A stretch of DNA of 64,000 nt, from positions 72,767 to 136,766 of the forward strand of contig DBBX01000031.1 of the NCBI GenBank assembly GCA_002292815.1, in the 5' to 3' direction. This document shows, piece after piece, positions 18,234-26,105 of this stretch. The stretch comes from Thiotrichaceae bacterium UBA973. GTDB taxonomy: Bacteria > Pseudomonadota > Gammaproteobacteria > Eutrophobiales > Eutrophobiaceae. Numbering within the stretch: position 1 is the stretch's first letter; every line of letters begins with the position of its first letter. The translations under genes and the position numbers were made by a program. The notes under the pieces were generated by a model, which was not told the origin of the DNA, made no database searches, and was given only the letters and a program-made list of their open reading frames with translations.

Positions 18234-19213
18234 AACAGGTTAACCGCAAAAAAAATACCCGTCCGAATAAAACATTCAATAGTGAGCTTAAGCGTCGCTT
18301 TGATATGTGGCTATTACAACATGCACAGGCATTTATCTTTAGCCTTGGGCAATACATTAAACACCCTATCAGCAATATATTAACGACGGCAGTCATTGGC
18401 ATATCACTCGCCTTGCCTGCCAGTTTTTACCTATTGCTCGACAATGTCCGTTACGCCTCATCGAGTTGGGACGGGTCCGTACAGATCACATTGTTTCTAC
18501 AGACAGATGTTGATGAGTCACACGCAGCAGAATTCGCCAACATCCTATCTAGCGATAGCAACATCCGTGAAACAGTCTTAATAAAACGTGACGATGCCCT
18601 AGCTGAATATCAAAAACTTTCGGGCTTTTCCGAGGCACTCAATACACTCGATGAAAATCCATTGCCGAATGTTGTGCTCGTTAAGCCAAGTCTTGATAGC
18701 ACTGATGAAGCAGAAACCGAGGCATTAATAAAACAACTGGAAGCCATGCCTGAAGTGGATAGCGCACAATATGACAGTCGTTGGTTAAAACGCTTACTTT
18801 ATCTATTGGACATCGTTAACCGCCTTATTGTGATTCTCTCAACACTGCTCGCGATAGCGGTGTTACTGATCATCGGCAATACCATTCGGCTTTCGATACA
18901 CAACCGACGCTCAGAAATCGAGATCACCAAGCTCTTTGGTGGAACGGACAGCTTTATACAACGCCCGTTCCTTTATAGTGGACTCTGGTACGGCGTTTTC
19001 GGCGGCATCATCGCCTGGTTACTGATCACGATCTCCATGCAGATGCTACATGGCCCGGTCAAACAACTCGCCAACCTCTATGCCAGCAATTTTCAGCTAA
19101 TTGGACTTGGTTTCGGTAATTCGGTAATCCTGCTCGCCAGCGGCATCGCCCTTGGCTTATTCGGCTCATGGATAGCTGTGAAGCGTCATCTGCGCGCAAT
19201 CGAACCTGTCTAA
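18230..19213 (+). CDS. ftsX: Cell division protein FtsX
   Basis: A 327-aa permease-like membrane protein, the partner of FtsE. It has an N-terminal cytoplasmic basic stretch, a first helix at about 48-68, a periplasmic domain of about 100 residues, and three C-terminal helices (about 198-220, 245-270, 290-315). This is the FtsX topology. The SEIEITKLFGGT segment (coupling region) is conserved. It ends 9 bp upstream of a palindromic element (19222-19334), whose first hairpin could help end the transcript. Confidence 0.95.
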   Translation: MKQVNRKKNTRPNKTFNSELKRRFDMWLLQHAQAFIFSLGQYIKHPISNILTTAVIGISLALPASFYLLLDNVRYASSSWDGSVQITLFLQTDVDESHAAEFANILSSDSNIRETVLIKRDDALAEYQKLSGFSEALNTLDENPLPNVVLVKPSLDSTDEAETEALIKQLEAMPEVDSAQYDSRWLKRLLYLLDIVNRLIVILSTLLAIAVLLIIGNTIRLSIHNRRSEIEITKLFGGTDSFIQRPFLYSGLWYGVFGGIIAWLLITISMQMLHGPVKQLANLYASNFQLIGLGFGNSVILLASGIALGLFGSWIAVKRHLRAIEPV

Positions 19214-19221
19214 CAAATCGC

Positions 19222-19334
19222 CCGTCATTCCCGCGAAGGCGGGAACCCAGTAAATATAAGCGTCCTTGGCCTCTGGATACCGCTGCCTATTTTAAATGAC
19301 TGGCACATTGTTCCCATTTACATAGGAATGACGG
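19222..19334. repeat. 113-bp palindromic intergenic element (MITE/REP-like)
   Basis: The outer ends are a perfect 10-bp inverted repeat, CCGTCATTCC at 19222-19231 and GGAATGACGG at 19325-19334. The left end continues into a tight hairpin, TTCCCGC-GAAG-GCGGGAA at 19228-19245. The core sequence (cattcccgcgaaggcggga) resembles palindromes repeated widely in beta- and gammaproteobacterial intergenic spaces. I found no second copy in this window. It lies between ftsX and rpoH and may end ftsX transcription. Confidence 0.65.
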
Positions 19335-19416
19335 AAAAATCTGAGTAATTAGCCTCATATTATACTCATAAATATCAACGACTTACGCCCAACATTAAAT
19401 TGAACCATTCTAAACA

Positions 19417-19443
19417 TTAGCACTCATATCTTTGGAGTGCTAA
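19417..19443 (+). promoter_or_regulatory. CIRCE operator (HrcA binding site) upstream of rpoH
   Basis: Perfect CIRCE element: TTAGCACTC at 19417-19425, a 9-bp spacer, and GAGTGCTAA at 19435-19443. This is the consensus HrcA operator, with full 9-bp arms and the exact canonical spacing. It lies 31 bp upstream of the preferred rpoH start (19475). A possible -10 box TAAAAT (19441-19446) overlaps the right arm, so HrcA bound here would block RNA polymerase. hrcA itself is not in the window. Confidence 0.93.
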
Positions 19444-19474
19444 AATTAACATAATAGAAATGGGAAGAGGTTCG

Positions 19475-20326
19475 ATGAATCAATTAACAAACTTACAATT
19501 CGCATTACCGACAGGGTCGATCGAGAGCTATATCTCATCGGTCAATCAGGTGCCTATCTTGTCTCTGGAAGAAGAGCAGGTCTTGGCCAGACGCCTTCGA
19601 GAAGAAGACGACATTGAAGCTGCGCGTCGTTTAGTTATGTCACACCTACGCTTCGTGGTAAAAATTGCACGAGGGTATAGTGGTTACGGTTTACCACAAG
19701 CCGACTTGATTCAAGAAGGTAATGTAGGGTTGATGAAAGCCGTAAAACGATTCGATCCTGATGTGGGTGTTCGACTCGTTTCGTTCGCCGTACATTGGGT
19801 ACGCGCAGAAATGCATGAATTCATTCTTAAGAACTGGCGCATCGTTAAAGTCGCGACCACCAAGGCACAACGAAAATTATTCTTTAACCTACGTTCATCC
19901 AAAAAACGTCTCGGCTGGTTAAACCAGAACGAGGTCAATGATGTTGCTGAAACACTCGGCGTTAAACCCAGCGATGTCATGGAAATGGAAAAACGCATGG
20001 GCAACTACGATGCCTCTTTCGATGGCCATGAAAGTGATGATGACGAAGATTCAAACTATTCGCCATCATACTTTCTGCAAAATAATGCAGCCGGCCCAGA
20101 AGAACTAATCGAAACTGCACAACTCGACGAAGAAAGCACAGACGCATTACGCAATGCGCTTTCACAGCTTGATGACCGCAGCAAAGACATCATCGCCAAA
20201 CGTTGGTTAGCCGAAAACAAAGCTACCTTGCATGAGCTTGCATCGGTACACAACGTCTCTGCAGAACGGATAAGACAGATTGAAAACAACGCAATGAAAA
20301 AATTGCGCGAGACAATAGCCGCGTAA
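19475..20326 (+). CDS. rpoH: RNA polymerase heat-shock sigma factor RpoH (sigma-32)
   Basis: A 283-aa sigma factor that directs transcription of heat-shock genes. Region 2 contains SHLRFVVKIARGY and the LIQEGNVGLMKAVKRFDP core-binding motif. The RpoH box is seen as QRKLFFNLR, and region 4 ends with the helix-turn-helix VSAERIRQIENNAMKKLR. The frame is open from an ATG at 19460, but GGGAAGAGG sits between the two ATGs, so I prefer 19475 (MNQLTNLQFALP), which also matches the family N-terminus. It is preceded by a CIRCE operator and followed by a strong terminator. Confidence 0.97.
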   Translation: MNQLTNLQFALPTGSIESYISSVNQVPILSLEEEQVLARRLREEDDIEAARRLVMSHLRFVVKIARGYSGYGLPQADLIQEGNVGLMKAVKRFDPDVGVRLVSFAVHWVRAEMHEFILKNWRIVKVATTKAQRKLFFNLRSSKKRLGWLNQNEVNDVAETLGVKPSDVMEMEKRMGNYDASFDGHESDDDEDSNYSPSYFLQNNAAGPEELIETAQLDEESTDALRNALSQLDDRSKDIIAKRWLAENKATLHELASVHNVSAERIRQIENNAMKKLRETIAA

Positions 20327-20378
20327 TCGCAAGCAACTTGATAAAGGACGAATCAAGAATGACTAACAAAATAAACAG

Positions 20379-20402
20379 ATGGCCCTTACGGGCCATTTTT
20401 TT
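20379..20402 (+). terminator. Rho-independent terminator of rpoH
   Basis: A perfect 7-bp stem, ATGGCCC at 20379-20385 and GGGCCAT at 20390-20396, with a TTAC loop, runs directly into seven T residues. It lies about 50 bp after the rpoH stop codon and before the next gene. Confidence 0.9.
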
Positions 20403-20479
20403 GGCTAAATTTATGTCTGCTACCGAACCAAAGCTGACACCTTGTTAGATATTGAAAATAGCAATGATGAGGGATGTGC

Positions 20480-20854
20480 GTGTTAAATATTAATTTGAAT
20501 GAAGATGAAGGTATTGTGCTTCTTGAGCCTGACGGCGCATTGACAGAAGAAGACTTCAAGTCTGCCGCCAGTATCGTTGACCCTTATCTCGAAAAATCAG
20601 GCCAGTTAAATGGCGTGATAATCCATGTCAAATCGTTCCCGGGCTGGGATTCATTTGCTGCCCTGATTAAACACTTACGCTTTGTTAAGGATCATCACCA
20701 AAAGATTGCTTGTGTCGCATTTGCCACTGATTCACCTATTGGTGAATTAGCAGAACATGTCGCCAGTCATTTTGTCAACGCAGAGATAAAACACTTTAGC
20801 TTTGATGAATTAAATGAGGCTAATAACTGGATTAAAACCTTTACTCAAGAATAG
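20480..20854 (+). CDS. SpoIIAA-like/STAS-fold small protein
   Basis: About 124 residues. An ATG at 20474 and a GTG at 20480 are both possible. GAGGG at 20469-20473 is better placed for the GTG, which I choose. The sequence shows the SpoIIAA-like (DUF3478) pattern: a short beta strand, the SFPGWDSFAALIKHLRFVKDH segment (split across residues about 54-74), then KIACVAFATDSP and a C-terminal helix ending NNWI. Such proteins have a STAS-like fold, and their role is unclear. It is monocistronic, bounded by the rpoH terminator upstream and a weak hairpin at 20959-20974 downstream. Confidence 0.85.
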   Translation: MLNINLNEDEGIVLLEPDGALTEEDFKSAASIVDPYLEKSGQLNGVIIHVKSFPGWDSFAALIKHLRFVKDHHQKIACVAFATDSPIGELAEHVASHFVNAEIKHFSFDELNEANNWIKTFTQE

Positions 20855-20958
20855 CTGGAAGGGACTAAATGGGACAGACAAAGATTGTTCGGCAATCTCT
20901 CCTGCATTGCTCTACTACAGTACATCCATCTACTTATCCCTACAATCCTTTTGTATTT

Positions 20959-20974
20959 CCTACATTCATGTAGG
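20959..20974 (+). terminator. Weak hairpin, possible terminator
   Basis: A 6-bp stem CCTACA/TGTAGG with a TTCA loop, followed by a T-rich but interrupted stretch. It is about 100 bp downstream of the SpoIIAA-like gene. The stem is short and the T-run imperfect, so it may not terminate efficiently. Confidence 0.35.
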
Positions 20975-21130
20975 TCATTTATTTTCTTTATGACATATAA
21001 AAACACAATCGAAAAAGTTTAGGCTTATACGCAGAGCAGCACCCTAAGAATAAAAAGAACAACAAGCAGGCTTATATAAATCCTACCTTTCAGACGACCA
21101 ATTACGAAAAACAAAGTAATATAGATCACC

Positions 21131-21677
21131 ATGAAGAAAACAACCTCTGTCTCCCACGCCGTTGACTCCATCCATGAGGGTGCCACCATAATGATCGGCG
21201 GTTTTATGGGTGTTGGAACACCGGAACATTTAATCGATGAACTGGTGCGACAAAATAAAGGCGGCCTTACCTTAATTGCCAATGACACTGCCAGGCCAGG
21301 AATTGGTACCCCAAGGGACGCTTGCTGAGCAGATTCGTTGCGGTGGCTTCGGTCTGGGTGGGGTGTTGACCCCAACCGCCTTGGGGACACTAGCGGCAGA
21401 AGGCAAACGCATCATTGAAATCGAAGGCAAACAATTCTTGCTGGAGCTTCCACTTAAAGCCGACTTCGCGCTGATTAAAGCGCAGCAGTGCGACTACTTC
21501 GGTAACTTACAATACCGCCTCACCGCCCAAAATTTTAATCCGGTGATGGCCATGGCCGCCGAAACCGTATTCGTTGAAGCTGTAGAACTGGTTCCTGTTG
21601 GCTGCATCGCACCCGATGATGTACATACGCCCGGCACGTTGGTCGATTACATCGTCAAGACAGAGGTGATGGCATGA
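21131..21677 (+). pseudogene. Broken 3-oxoacid CoA-transferase alpha subunit (ScoA/AtoD-like)
   Basis: The 5' part (21131 to about 21305) reads like the start of an intact alpha subunit (IMIGGFMGVGTPEHLIDEL, then LTLIANDTA). The 3' part, in another frame (about 21297-21677), continues with ELVPQGTLAEQIRCGGFGLG and the rest of the domain to the normal C-terminus. About 35 residues normally found between these blocks (the segment with the HIGTNPET-type motif) are missing, and the frame changes at the junction GGAATTGGTACC. This is an internal deletion with frameshift, so no full-length alpha subunit can be made. Its end overlaps the intact beta gene by 4 bp. Base composition is visibly richer in G and C than the neighbours. 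Confidence 0.88.
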
Positions 21678-22324
21678 ACGCTAAACAATTGATCGCTCGC
21701 CGAGTCGCCCGTGAAATTCAGCCAGGTAGCCTGGTGAACCTTGGCATAGGCTTGCCGACTATGGTGGCTCAATATGTGCCGACCGAGGACAACGTCTTCT
21801 TTCAGTCCGAAAACGGCATCATCGGCAGCGGTGGTCTACCGGATGGCATGGAAAACCCTTCGCTCAGCGATGCTGGGGGCGGCATGATCGGTGCACTACC
21901 GGGCGCTGCTGCCTTTGACAGTGCCTTCTCCTTCGGGCTGATTCGGGGAGGGCATCTTGATATGACGGTATTGGGCGGACTTCAAGTCGATAGCCAGGGT
22001 CGGCTCGCTAACTGGATAATTCCTGGTGAACGCGTGCCGGGCATGGGTGGCGCCATGGATCTGGTCACCAGCGCTCGCAAGGTAATCGTCGCCATGATCC
22101 ATACGGCGAAAGGCACAGCAAAGATTGTAGAGAAGCTTAACTTGCCCATGACCTCCGCCCGACGCGTCGATCTGATCGTCACCGAACTGGCCGTTATACA
22201 ACCCAGCGAACAAGGGCTGATCCTGAAAGAAGTAGCGCCGGGCGTAGACGTTGCGCAAGTGCAAGAGCAAACCGAAGCAATCCTTATCGTATCTGAACCC
22301 GTTACAGCAATGGCGCTGGAGTAG
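21674..22324 (+). CDS. 3-oxoacid CoA-transferase beta subunit (ScoB/AtoA-like)
   Basis: A 216-aa subunit, the usual length. It has the glycine-rich NLGIGLPTMVAQYVP segment and the catalytic glutamate E46 in SENGIIG, which forms the glutamyl-CoA intermediate. The enzyme normally works as an alpha-beta pair moving CoA from succinyl-CoA or acetyl-CoA to a 3-oxoacid. Here the alpha gene upstream is broken, so this subunit is probably orphaned unless another alpha exists elsewhere. Like the alpha remnant it is GC-richer than its surroundings, suggesting acquisition as a unit. Confidence 0.93.
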   Translation: MNAKQLIARRVAREIQPGSLVNLGIGLPTMVAQYVPTEDNVFFQSENGIIGSGGLPDGMENPSLSDAGGGMIGALPGAAAFDSAFSFGLIRGGHLDMTVLGGLQVDSQGRLANWIIPGERVPGMGGAMDLVTSARKVIVAMIHTAKGTAKIVEKLNLPMTSARRVDLIVTELAVIQPSEQGLILKEVAPGVDVAQVQEQTEAILIVSEPVTAMALE

Positions 22325-22415
22325 AACTGAAGCAAGGCTAATGTTAATCAGGCAGGCGTCAAACAAAAAATTATAAGGTCAATTTAGAACCCATCATTAC
22401 TATAATAATGTTCTC

Positions 22416-23333
22416 ATGCAACAAGACTCTTCATGGCAGGCCTTAAGCAAACCGGGCGAAGCGACCGAGTACTTTGATTTAGAAACAAAAACACCGCTGC
22501 AATGTGGCGTTCCCGGTTTCAATATTAGTAATGCCTGTTGGTTGGCAGAAATAGCGCGCTTAACTTACCAGCCTGAGTTTCATCTCAATAAAAATAATAA
22601 TCTGGGCCGTTTTCAGTATGAAGAGATTGGTTTTATTAATAAGGCCGAGACCTCAACGTATGTCTCTCTGTTAAAGGTCAAAGGCATTAACAGTGATGGC
22701 TATCCACAACCGTGTCTCGTGGTTGCCTTCCGTGGCACCGATGATCTTGTCGACTGGAAAAATAATATTAAGTCCATACAAACACCTTTCAATGAAGGCG
22801 GACTTGTTCATGCGGGTTTTAATATTGCTTACCAGAGCATTAAAGAAGAATTATTTTTTTATCTGGAAGATATCACACTACCCATCTTCGTTACCGGGCA
22901 TAGTCTTGGCGCTGCATTAGCCACTTTACTAACAGCAGAGATAATGAATCAGTCTAACTTTGATTCTTGTTATACCTTTGGCTCACCCCGTGTTGGTGAT
23001 ACGGTCTTTGCAAATGCTTTTAACGACAAATCGATTTATCGCATTATCAATAACTGCGACATTATCACCACCATACCGATAAGTATTCCGAATATTCACT
23101 ATCAGCATTGTGGCACGACACAGTTATTAAATAACATGGGCATACTTATCGAAGGCCTTTCGGAAGAAGATATTTTGAGTTATCAAAAAAACAAAATGCT
23201 TAACTTAAAGGACTATGCCTTACAGGATCTATTCTCGAAGAACATCATCAACATTAAAGGCAACCTACCACCTGTTCTTGCTGATCATGCACCAGTAAAT
23301 TATGTGTTGGCATTGGAGAATTCGCTCACTTGA
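22416..23333 (+). CDS. Class 3 lipase-family protein
   Basis: A 305-aa alpha/beta hydrolase. The nucleophile elbow is GHSLG with Ser163. The class 3 signature VVAFRGTDDLVDW lies at about 102-114. The other triad residues are likely Asp215 (NNCDIITTIP) and His291 (ADHAPVNYV). No signal peptide is visible, so it may be cytosolic or use another export route. The substrate (acylglycerol or phospholipid) cannot be told. It is not obviously in an operon. Confidence 0.9.
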   Translation: MQQDSSWQALSKPGEATEYFDLETKTPLQCGVPGFNISNACWLAEIARLTYQPEFHLNKNNNLGRFQYEEIGFINKAETSTYVSLLKVKGINSDGYPQPCLVVAFRGTDDLVDWKNNIKSIQTPFNEGGLVHAGFNIAYQSIKEELFFYLEDITLPIFVTGHSLGAALATLLTAEIMNQSNFDSCYTFGSPRVGDTVFANAFNDKSIYRIINNCDIITTIPISIPNIHYQHCGTTQLLNNMGILIEGLSEEDILSYQKNKMLNLKDYALQDLFSKNIINIKGNLPPVLADHAPVNYVLALENSLT

Positions 23334-23427
23334 TCAAATCAGTTAGAACAAAGGAAGATCACCTTAAATGGTTCGCGGCCGGAGGTTTTCTGCATCAAAC
23401 GAGGCCAATATGACTAGTAGCTAGCTC

Positions 23428-23724
23428 TTATTTCCGATCAACGGCAACATCTATTTCTATTCTTTCTACCGTGATGTTGTCTCTGTATGCATCCGGGTGG
23501 AGAGGCATAATTAATTTAACTGCAGCACGTTCGCCTCGTTGTGCAGCGTCATAAATAACAACATCTTCTTTGTTTATAATACGCCCTTTGAGCATCAGGG
23601 TTCCATCAGGAAGAATGTAAAGAGTTTCCTGCTCTTTTTCATTTGTGACAACCTTTCTTTCATCAACGACACATGAAACCGTTAAAATGCTCACCAAGAG
23701 AAAACCGATGATTCTTACTGACAT
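23428..23724 (-). CDS. Small predicted lipoprotein
   Basis: About 98 residues from the ATG at 23724, chosen because AAAGGAT lies just upstream. A frame open six residues earlier is less likely. The N-terminus is a lipoprotein signal (SVRIIGFLLVSILTVSC) with Cys as the probable lipidated residue. The mature part has the pattern LYILPDGTLMLKGRIINKEDVV, faintly like the periplasmic domain of ExbD/TolR-type proteins, but too weak to assign. Function unknown. Confidence 0.7.
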   Translation of the reverse strand: MSVRIIGFLLVSILTVSCVVDERKVVTNEKEQETLYILPDGTLMLKGRIINKEDVVIYDAAQRGERAAVKLIMPLHPDAYRDNITVERIEIDVAVDRK

Positions 23725-23907
23725 ACAACTATCCTTTATCACTCTATTTATTACGTGAGTATAGTCTGTTTATATAATTTCATGCTTATGTTGCGATCGC
23801 ATGGACCTCGGCAATCCCCTAAGGGACGTGCAAATGAGTAGCGAACATACTAAAAAAGACGAAAGCAATAACATAGCTTCTATGAGCCTACAAACAAAGC
23901 ACTTTAG

Positions 23908-24372
23908 TTATTTAAGAGTGTCCGGTCGCAGCATCCATTGGATTTCCCAATGTTGTTCTGCGTTTTGTTGAAGGCAGACAACGCTCCCTGGCTTATAGTC
24001 GACAACTGCTGCTTCCTGATTGCCGGTTATCAGATAGGAAACCATCTTTTGCATGAAGGGCAGATGACCCACTACCATCGTGTCGTGTTTGAATTTATGT
24101 ACTTTGATCGAGAAATCTGGAATCGAGTCTTTAGGATTGATACCGTTTATCACTTCAGTTTCACCGCTATTCAATAATGCCTCGGCAAGAATTTCAGCCG
24201 TTTGATGGGCCCGCATCTTGCTACTATGCAATATCCTGTCGACAGTAATGCCGGATGCTCGCAGAGTCTCAGAGAGATGACGAATGTCTTCCTCTCCTCG
24301 CGCACTTAAAGGACGACCCGGGTCAACATCTTTTAATACGGACTCAGCGTGTTGTACCAAATACAGTTTCAT
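23908..24372 (-). CDS. sixA: SixA-like phosphohistidine phosphatase
   Basis: A 154-aa protein of the histidine phosphatase superfamily. The N-terminal catalytic motif is LVQHAES, with Gln in place of the Arg of the classical RHG. This variant is common in SixA-like proteins. The second histidine is in MVVGHLPFM, and SSKMRAHQTAEIL is the conserved arginine segment. SixA removes phosphate from histidine of signalling phosphotransfer proteins. No partner kinase is nearby. Confidence 0.88.
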   Translation of the reverse strand: MKLYLVQHAESVLKDVDPGRPLSARGEEDIRHLSETLRASGITVDRILHSSKMRAHQTAEILAEALLNSGETEVINGINPKDSIPDFSIKVHKFKHDTMVVGHLPFMQKMVSYLITGNQEAAVVDYKPGSVVCLQQNAEQHWEIQWMLRPDTLK

Positions 24373-24556
24373 AATGTAATTATAGATCGAAATTCATAAT
24401 TATAATTATAAAATAATATTGAAAGCACGATAGACTTACACCTTACCTAATATATTAGTAATGAGATAAGAACGAGAGTGAAAATACAGATAACCATTGT
24501 GCTCTGTCTTGAATCTTGAATTTAATAAAACCGAACGAAACCAAAGGAGAAAATAG

Positions 24557-24685
24557 ATGAAAAAACTATTTATGATTTTATTATTGTTCATGGCAAGCCC
24601 ACCTATATCTATGGCACATACAGGTGACACTGACCATGGCGGTTGTCACAAACCAATTAAAGAAGATAAACATCCATGTCATTAA
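24557..24685 (+). CDS. Small secreted His/Cys-rich peptide (42 aa)
   Basis: A 42-aa gene with a strong Shine-Dalgarno AAGGAGA 7-8 bp before the ATG. Residues 1-20 form a signal peptide (KKLFMILLLFMASPPISMA). The 22-residue mature part is HTGDTDHGGCHKPIKEDKHP plus CH, with five His and two Cys. It resembles the short TDxxGCHxxxxxxxYHCH-type repeats of secreted metal-binding peptides, but I cannot name a family. A periplasmic metal ligand is plausible. The gene is small enough to be missed by routine annotation. Confidence 0.68.
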   Translation: MKKLFMILLLFMASPPISMAHTGDTDHGGCHKPIKEDKHPCH

Positions 24686-24736
24686 TATTATAGAACCACA
24701 ATATGACATTAAGCTTTAACTTATCGGAGATAACTT

Positions 24737-25186
24737 ATGTCAACTGATTGGCGAACCGAGGGTGTGCGTGTTGTTCGTGCAGGCGAACTGAGCACCGACA
24801 CAGCTCAAACAATGGGCATGAACAGGGCTGAAGCAATAAGCGCGGCAACTGTTGGTGCATCTAAAATATGGGCAGGTACTGTAACTATTTCGCCCAATAC
24901 AAAAACTGGCGCGCACCACCACGGCAAAGTAGAAAGTGTTATTTATGTCATCACCGGTCTGGCACGCATGCGTTGGGGTGAAAAACTTGAATATACTTCG
25001 GAAGCTGGGCCTGGTGATTTTATTTATGTCCCACCCTACGTGCCCCACCAGGAAATTAATGCGGGTGATGACACACCATTAGAATGCGTATTAATGCGTA
25101 GCGGACAAGAGGCTGTCGTCGTTAACCTCGACATTGAGCCCGTCGAAGAACCAGAAAATGTGTGGCGCGATGGCATGCATGGCTAA
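24737..25186 (+). CDS. Cupin-domain protein
   Basis: A 149-aa single-domain cupin. Metal ligands are visible: the HHHG cluster at 60-62, Glu66 and His104 (in VPPYVPHQEIN). The GDFIYVPP motif precedes the last ligand. It probably binds a divalent metal in a beta-barrel and may be an enzyme or sensor. The substrate is unknown. It begins about 50 bp after the small His/Cys peptide gene in the same direction, so the two could share a transcript. Confidence 0.88.
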   Translation: MSTDWRTEGVRVVRAGELSTDTAQTMGMNRAEAISAATVGASKIWAGTVTISPNTKTGAHHHGKVESVIYVITGLARMRWGEKLEYTSEAGPGDFIYVPPYVPHQEINAGDDTPLECVLMRSGQEAVVVNLDIEPVEEPENVWRDGMHG

Positions 25187-25448
25187 GCTTGCTATCGTTA
25201 TAATTGATATTTTAGCATGCAAGAGATCGCCCAGCTTTCTGATGAAACCGTTGGGATTAATCAAGAACGCGGGCAGGTTCTAATAACTGGCGAAATATCT
25301 TGCCAAAAACTAACGTAATAATGTCATGATCATATTAGAGGTGGGTTTAATTTCGACAAAACTTTTGACATTGATCTATTAATTACTACCCATAGCAATA
25401 CTTACGGTCATAATGGGCACACATATATAACCCACACGAGGCAAAATC

Positions 25449-26096
25449 ATGATTAAAGTATACGGCTTAGGCCTATCATTCCCGGTAAACAGGGTACGAA
25501 TGTGCTTGAATGCAATGGGCATAGATTACGAATTTATAGTAATAAACCCTCTTGCTGGTGAGACTCAAAACGAAGAATACTTAAAGATGAGTCCATCGGG
25601 CAAGATTCCGGCGCTTGATGATGATGGTTTTTATCTGTTTGAGAGTAACGCCATCATGAAGTACCTTTGTCGTAAATATAATTCAGATTTTTACCCGGCT
25701 GATATTGTCGAACAAGCACATGTCGATAAGTGGTTAGACTTTATCGGTGCACACCTTACTAATGGTTTGGCTAAAGTATTCTTTAATAAGGTCGTCGCTG
25801 GACTTATCGATGTCGAAGCTGATGAAAAATCTATGGAGGAAGGCTATGGCTACTTGAAACGCTTTATGCGTGTTATTGAGGATCAATTAGGAGCCACCGC
25901 CTATATTGCTGGCGATAAAATGACCTTAGCCGACATCTGCCTACTCGCTACGGTTGATCCGTTTGAAATTATCGACATCAATATGTCTGATTACCCAAAC
26001 ACCAAGGCCTGGGCAAGCAAATTAATGAATGAGCCATTCTATAAAAAGGTACATAACTCTTATAAAGAGACGCTCGATACGGTAATGGCGGGCTAA
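25449..26096 (+). CDS. Glutathione S-transferase-family protein
   Basis: A 215-aa protein with an N-terminal thioredoxin-like domain (SFPVNRVRMCLNAMG at the start; SPSGKIPALDDDG with the cis-Pro; ESNAIMKYLCRKY with the Glu-Ser pair that binds the glutathione gamma-glutamyl group) and an all-helical C-terminal domain with MTLADICLLATV. This is the theta/beta-like cytosolic GST layout. The catalytic Ser/Cys is not certain. It is followed after 9 bp by the dienelactone hydrolase gene and probably shares its transcript. Confidence 0.92.
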   Translation: MIKVYGLGLSFPVNRVRMCLNAMGIDYEFIVINPLAGETQNEEYLKMSPSGKIPALDDDGFYLFESNAIMKYLCRKYNSDFYPADIVEQAHVDKWLDFIGAHLTNGLAKVFFNKVVAGLIDVEADEKSMEEGYGYLKRFMRVIEDQLGATAYIAGDKMTLADICLLATVDPFEIIDINMSDYPNTKAWASKLMNEPFYKKVHNSYKETLDTVMAG

Positions 26097-26105
26097 ACCA
26101 ACGTA

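Noticed and set aside
23834..23980. Short ORF beginning MSSEHTKKDE with AAGGGA upstream.
   Set aside because: It runs into the antisense of sixA and ends without recognisable features. I judge it to be chance.
25217..25318. 33-codon ORF before the GST gene (VGINQERGQVLITGE).
   Set aside because: It has no ribosome binding site and no recognisable family. Too short to support.
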